Both the position numbers and the translations under genes were made by a program. The notes under the pieces were generated by a model. The model had not been told where the DNA came from and made no database searches. It saw nothing but the letters and a program-made list of their open reading frames with translations. DNA of 64,000 bases from positions 1,240,001-1,304,000 of the forward strand of contig NZ_JAHSTS010000002.1 in NCBI RefSeq assembly GCF_019145435.1, in the 5' to 3' direction. Source of the stretch: Pseudomonas ekonensis. GTDB taxonomy: Bacteria > Pseudomonadota > Gammaproteobacteria > Pseudomonadales > Pseudomonadaceae. Below, piece by piece: positions 1-7,120 of this stretch (its first letter is position 1; each line of letters starts with the position of its first letter).

Positions 1-696
1 GGCGCGCAGCATCCCGGACTGAACGGCGTGATCCCACAGCCATGGCCATTCGGCGCGCTGGAACTCTCTGCCGTTGAGTGCGCCGTAACCGCCGGGACTG
101 AGTGCGGTCGAACTCTCGTACACGATCCGTCCCAGCGCCGTACCGTCAAACCGCCCTACCGGCCACCAGTTGCCCGAGCCGTCGCTGCGCAGGTGCCACC
201 AGTCGCCCGCCCCCATCAACACGAAAAACGGATAGCCGCCGGCGGACAGGTGAGTGTGAAACCTGATCCGGTCGTTGCCGCCGGCCTGCACGACCAGCCG
301 GTTGGCGCTGTTGTCGGTGCGGCGGACAATCACGTCCCGCACGCCTGACAACGCGTTCACCGCCGGCAGGGTGACAGTCGTGTCCGCAGTGCCGGCGCTG
401 ATCAGGACCAGCCCGAGCTCGTCGGCGCCCAGTACCCTCGATCCGGACACCTCGACGACTTTTGATGACATGGGGCTGGCCAGGCTAAGCAGCTTCTTGA
501 CGGCCGTCAGCAACTGATCGTTCACCCCTTCGGCCGGCGCGATTCCGGCCGCCTTGATGACGGTCAGCAGCTCTTCGGTCACACCGTTGCCCCACACCGC
601 CGGAATCAACGAGCCCGGCGTGCCTGCCACCGGGTTTTCATCGACGAACCGGCCGTCGACCAGGCCGACGCTGGGGACGCTTTTTGGATAATCCAC
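1..696 (-). CDS. Phage tail fibre, second copy of the anchor (3' end outside window)
   Basis: The frame is open for 232 codons from a GTG at 694-696 to the window edge, so the C-terminus is missing. An AGGATC Shine-Dalgarno-like stretch sits about 6 nt before the GTG. The first ~70 residues closely match those of the fibre at 1206-2141 (MDYPKSVPS start, then GRFVDENP, GTPGSLIPAVWGN and EELLTVI), so both fibres should dock at the same baseplate site of the Mu-like tail. After residue ~75 the two diverge. The visible part here is beta-rich with glycine and tryptophan repeats, and near the edge has a GYGALNGREF motif like collar-type fibre tips. The role is receptor binding by the tail; the specificity is unknown. 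A hairpin terminator lies just upstream. Confidence 0.82.
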   Translation of the reverse strand, partial: MDYPKSVPSVGLVDGRFVDENPVAGTPGSLIPAVWGNGVTEELLTVIKAAGIAPAEGVNDQLLTAVKKLLSLASPMSSKVVEVSGSRVLGADELGLVLISAGTADTTVTLPAVNALSGVRDVIVRRTDNSANRLVVQAGGNDRIRFHTHLSAGGYPFFVLMGAGDWWHLRSDGSGNWWPVGRFDGTALGRIVYESSTALSPGGYGALNGREFQRAEWPWLWDHAVQSGMLRA

Positions 697-760
697 TGTT
701 TTGATCCTATAGGTAGTCGCTGCTGTTCCAGCGATGGACGAGGCCGCTTCGCAGAAATGC

Positions 761-784
761 AAAACGCCCGCGCAGGGCGGGCGT
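761..784 (-). terminator. Rho-independent terminator between fibre chaperone and second fibre
   Basis: An 8-bp perfect GC-rich stem (764-771 with 777-784) is followed on the minus strand by TTTT. It lies in the 114-bp gap between the chaperone stop (811) and the GTG of the second fibre (696). It would reduce transcription of the second fibre relative to the first. Confidence 0.6.
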
Positions 785-810
785 CAGGCTCGCGGCGAAA
801 CGGATGCCTG

Positions 811-1203
811 TCAGGTTGTGGGTCGGGACAAACGCGCCAGCCACTTGGGCGGTTCAGGACGCGACGCGCCATCGTCGGCGACAGGCCAATCACGCAGCGC
901 CTGGCGATAGGCCTGCAGCTTCGAAAACTGTTTGGCGCTCAGGGTCTGTGGCGCCCCGACGTCCAGTTCGTCGCGGTGGCGGATCACCAACCAGTCGGTC
1001 TCGGTGAGCCTCGCCGTACGCCATCGACGCTCCGCATCCGGGCGGGTGTCCCGGGCCGGCGCGGACGCCGGTGGCGCACTGAAGGTGTCGTCGGCGAAGC
1101 CCCAGCCGACCGACACCGGCAAGCCCTCGGGCAGCGCGACGCCGCCCTCTACATCGCCGCTGGCCAAGGCAGTCACCACGCCGTTTTCGATCATGGCTTT
1201 CAT
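811..1203 (-). CDS. Tail fibre assembly chaperone (Mu-like module)
   Basis: 130 residues, starting at the ATG at 1201-1203, directly after the stop of the fibre gene. The C-terminal half has the YRQALRD motif followed by a W/P-rich end, typical of the phage tail assembly chaperone family found next to fibre genes in Pseudomonas prophages and tailocins. These proteins assist folding or trimerisation of the neighbouring fibre and are not usually part of the particle. The gene at 18763-19020 in the P2-like module has the same motif (YRKALRD). Its position after the fibre at 1206-2141 supports that pairing. Family assignment is good; which fibre it serves, one or both, is inference. Confidence 0.78.
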   Translation of the reverse strand: MKAMIENGVVTALASGDVEGGVALPEGLPVSVGWGFADDTFSAPPASAPARDTRPDAERRWRTARLTETDWLVIRHRDELDVGAPQTLSAKQFSKLQAYRQALRDWPVADDGASRPEPPKWLARLSRPTT

Positions 1204-1205
1204 AT

Positions 1206-2141
1206 TCAAACCTCCCATCTGACGCGGGCGTTCATGAGACCGGAGGCGGACAGGTTCTGCGCCCACGCGATAATGGCCACCCGCCCCATGTACCGGTCGG
1301 TGAACCCGCCTTCCGGCATGATTTGCTTACCGGTGATATTGACCCCAATGGGCTCGCTGATCACGCCGTAGTCCGTCTTCACGTTGTCGTCGAAATCGCA
1401 GATGCCTGCGACATACGCACGCGGCTTGCGGGCCCAGTTCAGGGGCATCGAATAGTTGCCGTTGGCGCCGGACCAGACGCCGACCGCCTCCAGGCGTGCC
1501 TTGTTCGCCAGCAGCGTGAGCTTGGGCACCGTCCCGGCGCCCTCGGTCACCACCTTGGCCATCAGCATGTCGATGCAAGTCGAGTCGAAACCGCCGCCGC
1601 TGGCGCCGGTTCCGCCTTTCATCGCTGCGGGGACCGCATCGGCATCGGTGCCTTTTTGCACGTAGCAAACCAGCGCTCCGCCACGCACCTGCATGCGTAG
1701 AAAGTAAGTGCTGTTGATGTCCAGGGCGGTTGAGTTCCAGGCGTTCGTCAGCAAGGTGCGCGGCCGGGCCGTCGTCCCTGCGGACACTTCTTCGCAGAGG
1801 CTGACCAACACGCCGCCCGGCACCGACACCGTTCCGCCCGCCGACGCGCCCGCAGCGGTCACTGCGATGCGTCCGTCGGCCGTAGCCACCGTCGGGAACG
1901 CCAGGGCCGACAGAGGCATGGCATCCTGGGTCAGCACATTCCTGAGCGCCCTGAGCAACTGATCCGATTCGCTTTCGGAAGGCTCCATCCCCGCCGCACG
2001 GATCACGGTCAACAGTTCCTCCGTGACACTGTTGCCCCACACCGCCGGGATCAGCGACCCCGGGGTTCCGGTCAACGGGTTCTCATCGACGAACCGACCG
2101 TTCACCAGCCCGGAACTGGGGACACTTTTCGGGTAATCCAT
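1206..2141 (-). CDS. Phage tail fibre (Mu-like module)
   Basis: 311 residues, ATG at 2139-2141 preceded by AGGAAGG. The first ~75 residues are the same anchor module as in the fibre starting at 696. The rest contains a Gly/Ala/Ser-rich linker (around 165-185) and a C-terminal domain ending in VRWEV. It follows the gp48-like baseplate gene, the position of gene S in Mu. It is short for a Mu S protein, as is common for tailocin fibres. It should be the receptor-binding protein that sets the killing spectrum of the Mu-like particle. The C-terminal fold was not recognised. Confidence 0.82.
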   Translation of the reverse strand: MDYPKSVPSSGLVNGRFVDENPLTGTPGSLIPAVWGNSVTEELLTVIRAAGMEPSESESDQLLRALRNVLTQDAMPLSALAFPTVATADGRIAVTAAGASAGGTVSVPGGVLVSLCEEVSAGTTARPRTLLTNAWNSTALDINSTYFLRMQVRGGALVCYVQKGTDADAVPAAMKGGTGASGGGFDSTCIDMLMAKVVTEGAGTVPKLTLLANKARLEAVGVWSGANGNYSMPLNWARKPRAYVAGICDFDDNVKTDYGVISEPIGVNITGKQIMPEGGFTDRYMGRVAIIAWAQNLSASGLMNARVRWEV

Positions 2142-2155
2142 TGCGTCTATCCTTC

Positions 2156-2755
2156 CTAGTCATAGTTGATGTGCACCTTGGTGTGCGCCGGCGCCGCGCG
2201 GTGGATCAGGCATTCGAGCGCCGAGCCCGGGTTGACGCCGAAGCGCTCGCCCCAGTAGCTCGCACCGTAGCGCCGGCCCAGCAGCAGGCGGCCGCCGGTG
2301 TTGAGCGTCCACATGAACTGCGCCTCCCAGGTGCCGAAGTGCGCCGCGCCGAACCGCGAGCGGCCCATGCGCGGGGCTTCGAGCTCGGTGATGGTGGCGT
2401 TGGGGTAGCCCTGGCTCTTGGCGATCTCAAGGTAGTAACCGACGGCCTGGCTGCCGACCGCCAGCAGGCGGCGGCGCACGGCCAGGCGGCGGTCGTCGAA
2501 CAGCGGCGTGGCGCCCAGGCACGGGTCGGGCAGGCTCATCACCTTTTCCCAGTCAGGCACCAGTTCGCTGACGCCGGCCGGATCCATTTCGTTGAGCAGG
2601 TCGGCGGCGCGGGCGTCGAGGCGCGCCAGTTCCACGGCGACGCCGTGCAGCACCTCTTCCAGCTCCGGCACCCGCTCCGGATCCCAGGCGGGGCCTGCGG
2701 GCAGCAGCGCGCGCAATTGCGCCTGGTATTGCGCGGCGGTTCTGATCACCCCCAT
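2156..2755 (-). CDS. Mu gp48-like tail protein (YmfQ / DUF2313 family)
   Basis: 199 residues, ATG at 2753-2755, overlapping the end of the gp47-like gene by 10 bp. Family features are the N-terminal AAQYQAQLRALLP, then RRRLLAVG, and the C-terminal segment ending ECLIHRAAPAHTKVHINYD. In Mu and SfV this gene lies between baseplate gp47 and the fibre gene and is thought to link the fibre to the baseplate. It takes the place that gpI has in the P2-like module. Order and overlap match a complete Mu tail cassette. Confidence 0.88.
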   Translation of the reverse strand: MGVIRTAAQYQAQLRALLPAGPAWDPERVPELEEVLHGVAVELARLDARAADLLNEMDPAGVSELVPDWEKVMSLPDPCLGATPLFDDRRLAVRRRLLAVGSQAVGYYLEIAKSQGYPNATITELEAPRMGRSRFGAAHFGTWEAQFMWTLNTGGRLLLGRRYGASYWGERFGVNPGSALECLIHRAAPAHTKVHINYD

Positions 2756-3786
2756 ACGCAACCTCCGAAGGTGAGCAGTTCGCTTTGCCCGGCGGGCACG
2801 TTGGCGACCGGCGCGGTGAGCGTGTGGTCGTACTCGCCGCCGGCGCTGCTGATGGCTTCGCGGATGTGGCTGATCAGCAGCGACTGGCCGAGGTCGGCCT
2901 CGCGGTTGTGCAGGTCGCGCAGCTGCGCCTCGACCGCCGCCCGCACCGCCGTGGTGTCCGGGCTGACGCTCAGGCGATAGGTGACCGGCACCTGCACCGG
3001 CCGCTGCACGTGCACCTCGGCGGTGACCGGACGCAGCGGTTCGATGTGGGCCTGGACCTCGGCCAGCTGTTCGTCGTTGGGCACCGGCTGCGGGTCGTCG
3101 TCGCGCATGATGAACACCGTCACCGTGCCCGGACCGAGCAGGCCGCCGCGGCACCAGGCGCGGGTCACGCCGGGGCACTCCAGCGCCCAGGTCTCGTAGT
3201 CCTGGGCCGAGCCGCCGTGGGGGATCACGCGGTAGGAACGGATCACCCGCGAACGCAGGGACTCCAGGCTTTCCCGCGCCACGCCGCCGCTGAGGCCCGG
3301 CGCCGCGACCACGAAACTGTTGCCGACGATGCCGGCGACCGGCTGCACCGGGGTCAGCGCCAGGCCCGCGTCGGCGTTGCCCAGGTTGCCGGCGTCGAGC
3401 GCGGCGACGGTGGTGGTGTTGGTGCCGCTGACCGTGGTACGCGCGGCGGTGACCTTGTAGGTGCGACCGTCGCTGGCCTGCAGCAGCGTGTCCACGTCCA
3501 GCACCGCGCCGGCCGCGGCGCTGAAGCTCACGCTGCCGGTGGCGGCCTGGGCGGCCTTGCGCGGCTGGTTCAGGCGCAGCGCGGCGATCCGCTCCAGGGT
3601 CGATTCGTCGGCGGTGTCGGGCAGGATCTGCTCGGCGATCCAGTCAAGGTAGCCGTACAGGCCGAACGCCGCGCCGCCGAGGGTGCGGGCCAGGACTTGC
3701 GCATCGGACTGGCGCAGCGAATCGCCGGCCAGGTCGCTTTGGGTGCGCTTGATCAGCACCGGCAGCGAAGGGGTTTCAAACGGCAT
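2746..3786 (-). CDS. Mu gp47-like baseplate J protein
   Basis: 346 residues, the usual length for Mu gp47 / baseplate-J proteins, which form the baseplate wedges that trigger sheath contraction. Features include TRTLGGAAFGLYGYLDWIAEQILPDT near the N-terminus (quoted here only as a position marker: residues ~32-58), the RVIPHGGSAQDYETWALE segment near the middle, and a C-terminal YRLSVSP region. The start overlaps the end of the gp46-like gene by 11 bp. A second, unrelated-looking J protein is encoded at 20961-21956 in the P2-like module, so each particle has its own wedge protein. Confidence 0.92.
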   Translation of the reverse strand: MPFETPSLPVLIKRTQSDLAGDSLRQSDAQVLARTLGGAAFGLYGYLDWIAEQILPDTADESTLERIAALRLNQPRKAAQAATGSVSFSAAAGAVLDVDTLLQASDGRTYKVTAARTTVSGTNTTTVAALDAGNLGNADAGLALTPVQPVAGIVGNSFVVAAPGLSGGVARESLESLRSRVIRSYRVIPHGGSAQDYETWALECPGVTRAWCRGGLLGPGTVTVFIMRDDDPQPVPNDEQLAEVQAHIEPLRPVTAEVHVQRPVQVPVTYRLSVSPDTTAVRAAVEAQLRDLHNREADLGQSLLISHIREAISSAGGEYDHTLTAPVANVPAGQSELLTFGGCVWG

Positions 3787-4174
3787 AGATCACCTGCCAA
3801 CTGTTATCGGGGTTGATGTCCAGGCGCTCGCCGTCGGCCAGGGTCAGGACCGTGCGCAGGTTCAGGCGCTGGGCGTCGAGGCGTTCGCTGATGAGGTCGA
3901 TGGCGCTGCAGTGGCCGTCGTCGATCAGCCATTGCAAGGCTTCGCGGGCGTAGAACTCGGCGTCCATCTGAGTCTGGCGGGTCAGCTTGACCCGCCGCAG
4001 CAGCCACAGCCGCGAACCGATGCGGTCGTCGGCCACGGTGGGAAAGCTGTCGCCCCACCAGCCGAAGCGTTCCTCGTCGTCGACGGCGTCGTCATCGGCG
4101 GCGCGCCGCCAGGTGAACAGGCTGATGAGCACCGCGCGGGTCAGCGCGGCGTGGAGGTTCTGGCCGATGAGCAT
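3776..4174 (-). CDS. Mu gp46-like baseplate protein
   Basis: 132 residues. The ATG at 4172-4174 overlaps the gp45 stop by one base (TGATG), suggesting coupled translation. Recognisable GP46-family segments are RFGWWGD, DRIGSRLWLLRR and the central AREALQWLIDDG. GP46 proteins are the Mu counterpart of T4 gp25 and P2 W, which nucleate sheath assembly on the baseplate. It lies between the spike (gp45) and wedge (gp47) genes, exactly as in Mu. Confidence 0.9.
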   Translation of the reverse strand: MLIGQNLHAALTRAVLISLFTWRRAADDDAVDDEERFGWWGDSFPTVADDRIGSRLWLLRRVKLTRQTQMDAEFYAREALQWLIDDGHCSAIDLISERLDAQRLNLRTVLTLADGERLDINPDNSWQVIYAV

Positions 4175-4683
4175 CAGGCACCTCCCGCGGGGGCGGCGGT
4201 CTGGCCGTTGCCGCCCTGCACGCCGCCGTGCACGTGCTTGATCTGGCTGATGGCGCCGGCGACCTGGTCGCCCTTGGACACGATCTTGCCGGTCTGGTTG
4301 ATCACCGGCGTGTCGAAGTTCACCGCGCTGCTGGCGCGGATGTTGAGCGTGGCGGTCTCGATGTCGATGATCCGCCCGCGCTTGAAATGAATCTTGTCGC
4401 CTTCGTCGGTGTAGATCGCCACCTCGCCCGCCGCCAGCGATTGCAGGCGGTAGCGGCGGTCGGCGACCACCAAAGCGATGGCGTGGGAACGGTCGCCGCC
4501 CAGAAAGGCGACGACGCCCTCGGCGCCGGCCTGCGGATGGCTGGTGAAACCGTAGGGTTCGAAATGCTCCAGGTCGTCGTTCACCTCGCCGGCGGTGAGG
4601 CGCATCTGCAGCGATTGCAGCTTGGAGGCCGAACTGGCGAGCACGACAGTGCCGCGCGCCAGCAGGCGTGTCAGTAGGCTCAT
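4174..4683 (-). CDS. Mu gp45-like baseplate spike (baseplate assembly protein V)
   Basis: 169 residues, as for Mu gp45. The N-terminal OB-like part contains HFEPYGFTSHPQAGAEG (around 40-56), then a beta-helical segment. Near the C-terminus a His-Val-His motif (H150, H152) is followed by GGVQGG. In P2 V and related spikes an HxH triplet of histidines at the tip binds iron. The trimer forms the membrane-piercing tip of the tail. A REP doublet separates this gene from the gp44-like gene upstream, interrupting an otherwise tightly packed operon. Confidence 0.92.
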   Translation of the reverse strand: MSLLTRLLARGTVVLASSASKLQSLQMRLTAGEVNDDLEHFEPYGFTSHPQAGAEGVVAFLGGDRSHAIALVVADRRYRLQSLAAGEVAIYTDEGDKIHFKRGRIIDIETATLNIRASSAVNFDTPVINQTGKIVSKGDQVAGAISQIKHVHGGVQGGNGQTAAPAGGA

Positions 4684-4715
4684 GAATTGTCCTCAGGATG
4701 CAGCCCCACCACTTT

Positions 4716-4812
4716 CCCCTGTGGGAGCGGGCTTGCCCGCGATAGCGGTGGGTCAGGCAAAAAATGGTTGCAGTGACCACCGCCAATCGCGGGCAAGCCC
4801 GCTCCCACAGGG
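4716..4812. repeat. REP doublet (REPIN) inside tail operon
   Basis: Two inverted copies of the Pseudomonas REP core GTGGGAGCGGGCTTGCCCGC (about 4720-4742 and 4785-4809), separated by ~45 bp. It lies between the gp45-like and gp44-like genes. Such doublets are spread by the RAYT transposase and are usually extragenic chromosomal elements. Confidence 0.88.
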
Positions 4813-4837
4813 TTCAGGGGTGTGCGCTCAATCGGGC

Positions 4838-5881
4838 TCAGGTTTTCTTCGGGGGTACGGGGTTGGCATCGAAGGTGTGTACCGGCGCCACCTGCAAGGT
4901 GGTGACCGAACCCTGTGCCGACAGCGAATAGGTCACTTTGGAAATCAGCATGTCTTCATCGAAATTGAGCACCGGATCCTTCACCTTGACCAGGGTGTTG
5001 TGCCGCCACAGGTCGCCGTTGGACTGGCGCCAGCCCTGCACCTGGTAAGTGGTGGATTGCGCCCGGCCCATGCGGGTGGCGCTTTCCCACTGGGCGCGCT
5101 GCTGGGCGAGCTCGAAGGTCAGTTGCGTGCCTTCGTTGATCACCGTCGTGCGCCGGCGCTTGAAGGTCAGGTCGGCGGCCACCGATTCCACTTCGCTGGC
5201 CGCCGCCCCGCTCTTGGCGTCGGTGCCCTTCTGCTGGCCGATCACCCGGTATTCGGAGAACACCTGGCTGTAGTCCATCGGCGCGCTGGCCGAAAGGATG
5301 TTCTTGCCCAGTTCCAGCGCATCGCTGGCGCGCCCGCTGCTGCCGGGCTTGGCCAGCACCAGCCGGCCCTGCTCGTCATCGGTGGAGTACACCCGGAACA
5401 GCGAGAGCAGGCGGTCGATGGACTGGAACACCGTCTCGCCCGGCACGATGGTGTGCTTGGCCAGCCGCGAGGTCTCGGGGATTTCGTTGACCACCGTCTG
5501 CGAGTACTCCATCGCCAGGGCCTGGACGATGCTCAGCAGCGGTTGCTCCTGCCACTGGCTCGGCCGGTTGGTCGCGGCGCAATCGACCAGGTCCTGGGTC
5601 TTGGAACTGCCTTCGACCGTCAGGCTGATCTGCCGCCCGTCGTAGCGGATGGGGGCCTTGAACACGTACCCGGTCAGCACCAGGTCCTTGCCGATCCTCA
5701 CCTCGCAGGGGTCGCCGGGCTTGATCCGGCTGTCGGTGGTCTGCCCCGGCCACTGCCAGGTGATGTCGAGCTTGAAGGTGCGGAACTGCCGCTCAAGGTC
5801 GGCGGTGATTTCCACACTCTTCCAGCCGCCGTATTCCACATCGTTGACCGTCAGCGTGACGCGGTTGTCTATCTCGCTCAT
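4838..5881 (-). CDS. Mu gp44 (P)-like baseplate hub protein
   Basis: 347 residues, close to Mu P. These proteins are the equivalent of P2 gpD and T4 gp27 and form the trimeric hub that joins the tail tube to the spike. Visible family features are NDVEYGGWKSVEI at the N-terminus, GDPCEVRIGKDLVLTGYV around 75-95, and a C-terminal DMLISKVTYSLS segment. The start lies 3 bp after the stop of the N-like gene. It ends before the REP doublet. The P2-like module has its own hub (12099-13127). Confidence 0.9.
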   Translation of the reverse strand: MSEIDNRVTLTVNDVEYGGWKSVEITADLERQFRTFKLDITWQWPGQTTDSRIKPGDPCEVRIGKDLVLTGYVFKAPIRYDGRQISLTVEGSSKTQDLVDCAATNRPSQWQEQPLLSIVQALAMEYSQTVVNEIPETSRLAKHTIVPGETVFQSIDRLLSLFRVYSTDDEQGRLVLAKPGSSGRASDALELGKNILSASAPMDYSQVFSEYRVIGQQKGTDAKSGAAASEVESVAADLTFKRRRTTVINEGTQLTFELAQQRAQWESATRMGRAQSTTYQVQGWRQSNGDLWRHNTLVKVKDPVLNFDEDMLISKVTYSLSAQGSVTTLQVAPVHTFDANPVPPKKT

Positions 5882-5884
5882 GGC

Positions 5885-7120
5885 TCACTCCCCGGTGACT
5901 TTCACATCGTTGGGCGAGAAGCCGGGATGCGTGATGCCGTTGCGCTGGATCACTTCGGTGACCCGGGTGGCGTCGGCGAACTGCTTGTACGCCACGACCA
6001 CGGCCGGAAAGCTTTCCTGGAACGACTTGCTGACCTGGCGCACGCCGGAGGTGGCCACGGCCTGAAGGTGCGCCTTGAGCGCATCCTTCACGTCGCTGAT
6101 GGCCTGGTAGTGCGCGGGGCTGGCCTTGTCGAGCATCGGGTTGATCGCCTCGACCAGCGCGTTGCGCAGGGCTTGCAGGTCGTCGGTCACCGGCACTTCC
6201 TGACGGGTGACCGGCAGTTTGGCCTGGTGCTCCAGCGACGGCACGGCCGGCAGCTTCACCGGGGCGGTCGCCACCGGCATCGACGCCACCCACTGCGCCA
6301 CCTTGACCAGTACGGTGTCCTGCACCAGGTCGGTCATGGCCTGCGCCGCGGCGGTGGTGTCCTTGCCGGTGGTGAGCTTGGGCGCGTCGGCCTTGCGGAT
6401 GGCTTCGAGCTGTTGGGACACGTCGGCGATCACGCCACGGTAGCCCTCCTTCGCGAACGCCTTGAGCTCCTTGATGTCGCCGAGCAGCCCCTTGAACTCC
6501 GCCGCCACTTCCTTGGGCAGCTCCTTCACCGCCTTCACCAGCTCGGTGATCTGCCGGTACTGATCGATCAGCGGCTTGAGCTGTTCCTTGATCACGTCAT
6601 ACACCCCGGTGAGGCTGTTGCGCAGGTTGGCGATGCCGATCCGCGCGGCCTTGATCAGGGTCATGGCCTGTTCGAAGCGCGCCACCGCCGAGCCCAGCAG
6701 CGTGTCGGCCTTGGCCAGCAGCACCTTTTGGGTGCTGACGGTCACGGTCGGGAACGGCAGCGGCACGTCGGGGTAGAACTTCAGGGTGAAGGTCACCAGC
6801 CCGCCGTCCTGGCGGGTGTGGGTCATGTCGCACTCGCCGACCTTGACCTGCAGGCGCCCCAGCCACGGGTGCACCAGCTCGCCGCTGCCCTGCTCCAGCG
6901 CCTTGAGCAGCTTGTCGCGCTGCTCCAGGCAATCGGGGCCGACGATGAGCGCCGTCACGTCATGGGTCTTGGCCTGCTGGCCCAGGTCCTCGAAGAACGG
7001 CAGGTCGCGCTGCGGGTATTCGTGCAACTGCCCCTTGCGGCCGACCGGGGTTTTCGCCTGGTCGATCCAGAAGCCGACGCCGCGAAAGGACGCCGGCAAC
7101 AAACGGTCACGCCAGCTCAT
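5885..7120 (-). CDS. Mu N-like tail protein (DNA circularisation family N-terminus)
   Basis: 411 residues from the ATG at 7118-7120, which has a strong GGAGGTTCC ribosome site; the upstream extension in frame is therefore ignored. It overlaps the end of the tape measure gene by 14 bp. The N-terminus MSWRDRLLPASFRGVGFWID is the signature of the Mu gpN / DNA_circ_N family, a baseplate hub-associated protein despite the historical family name. The long middle part is alpha-helical with Lys/Glu/Ala periodicity. Its place between tape measure and P is the Mu order. Confidence 0.9.
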   Translation of the reverse strand: MSWRDRLLPASFRGVGFWIDQAKTPVGRKGQLHEYPQRDLPFFEDLGQQAKTHDVTALIVGPDCLEQRDKLLKALEQGSGELVHPWLGRLQVKVGECDMTHTRQDGGLVTFTLKFYPDVPLPFPTVTVSTQKVLLAKADTLLGSAVARFEQAMTLIKAARIGIANLRNSLTGVYDVIKEQLKPLIDQYRQITELVKAVKELPKEVAAEFKGLLGDIKELKAFAKEGYRGVIADVSQQLEAIRKADAPKLTTGKDTTAAAQAMTDLVQDTVLVKVAQWVASMPVATAPVKLPAVPSLEHQAKLPVTRQEVPVTDDLQALRNALVEAINPMLDKASPAHYQAISDVKDALKAHLQAVATSGVRQVSKSFQESFPAVVVAYKQFADATRVTEVIQRNGITHPGFSPNDVKVTGE

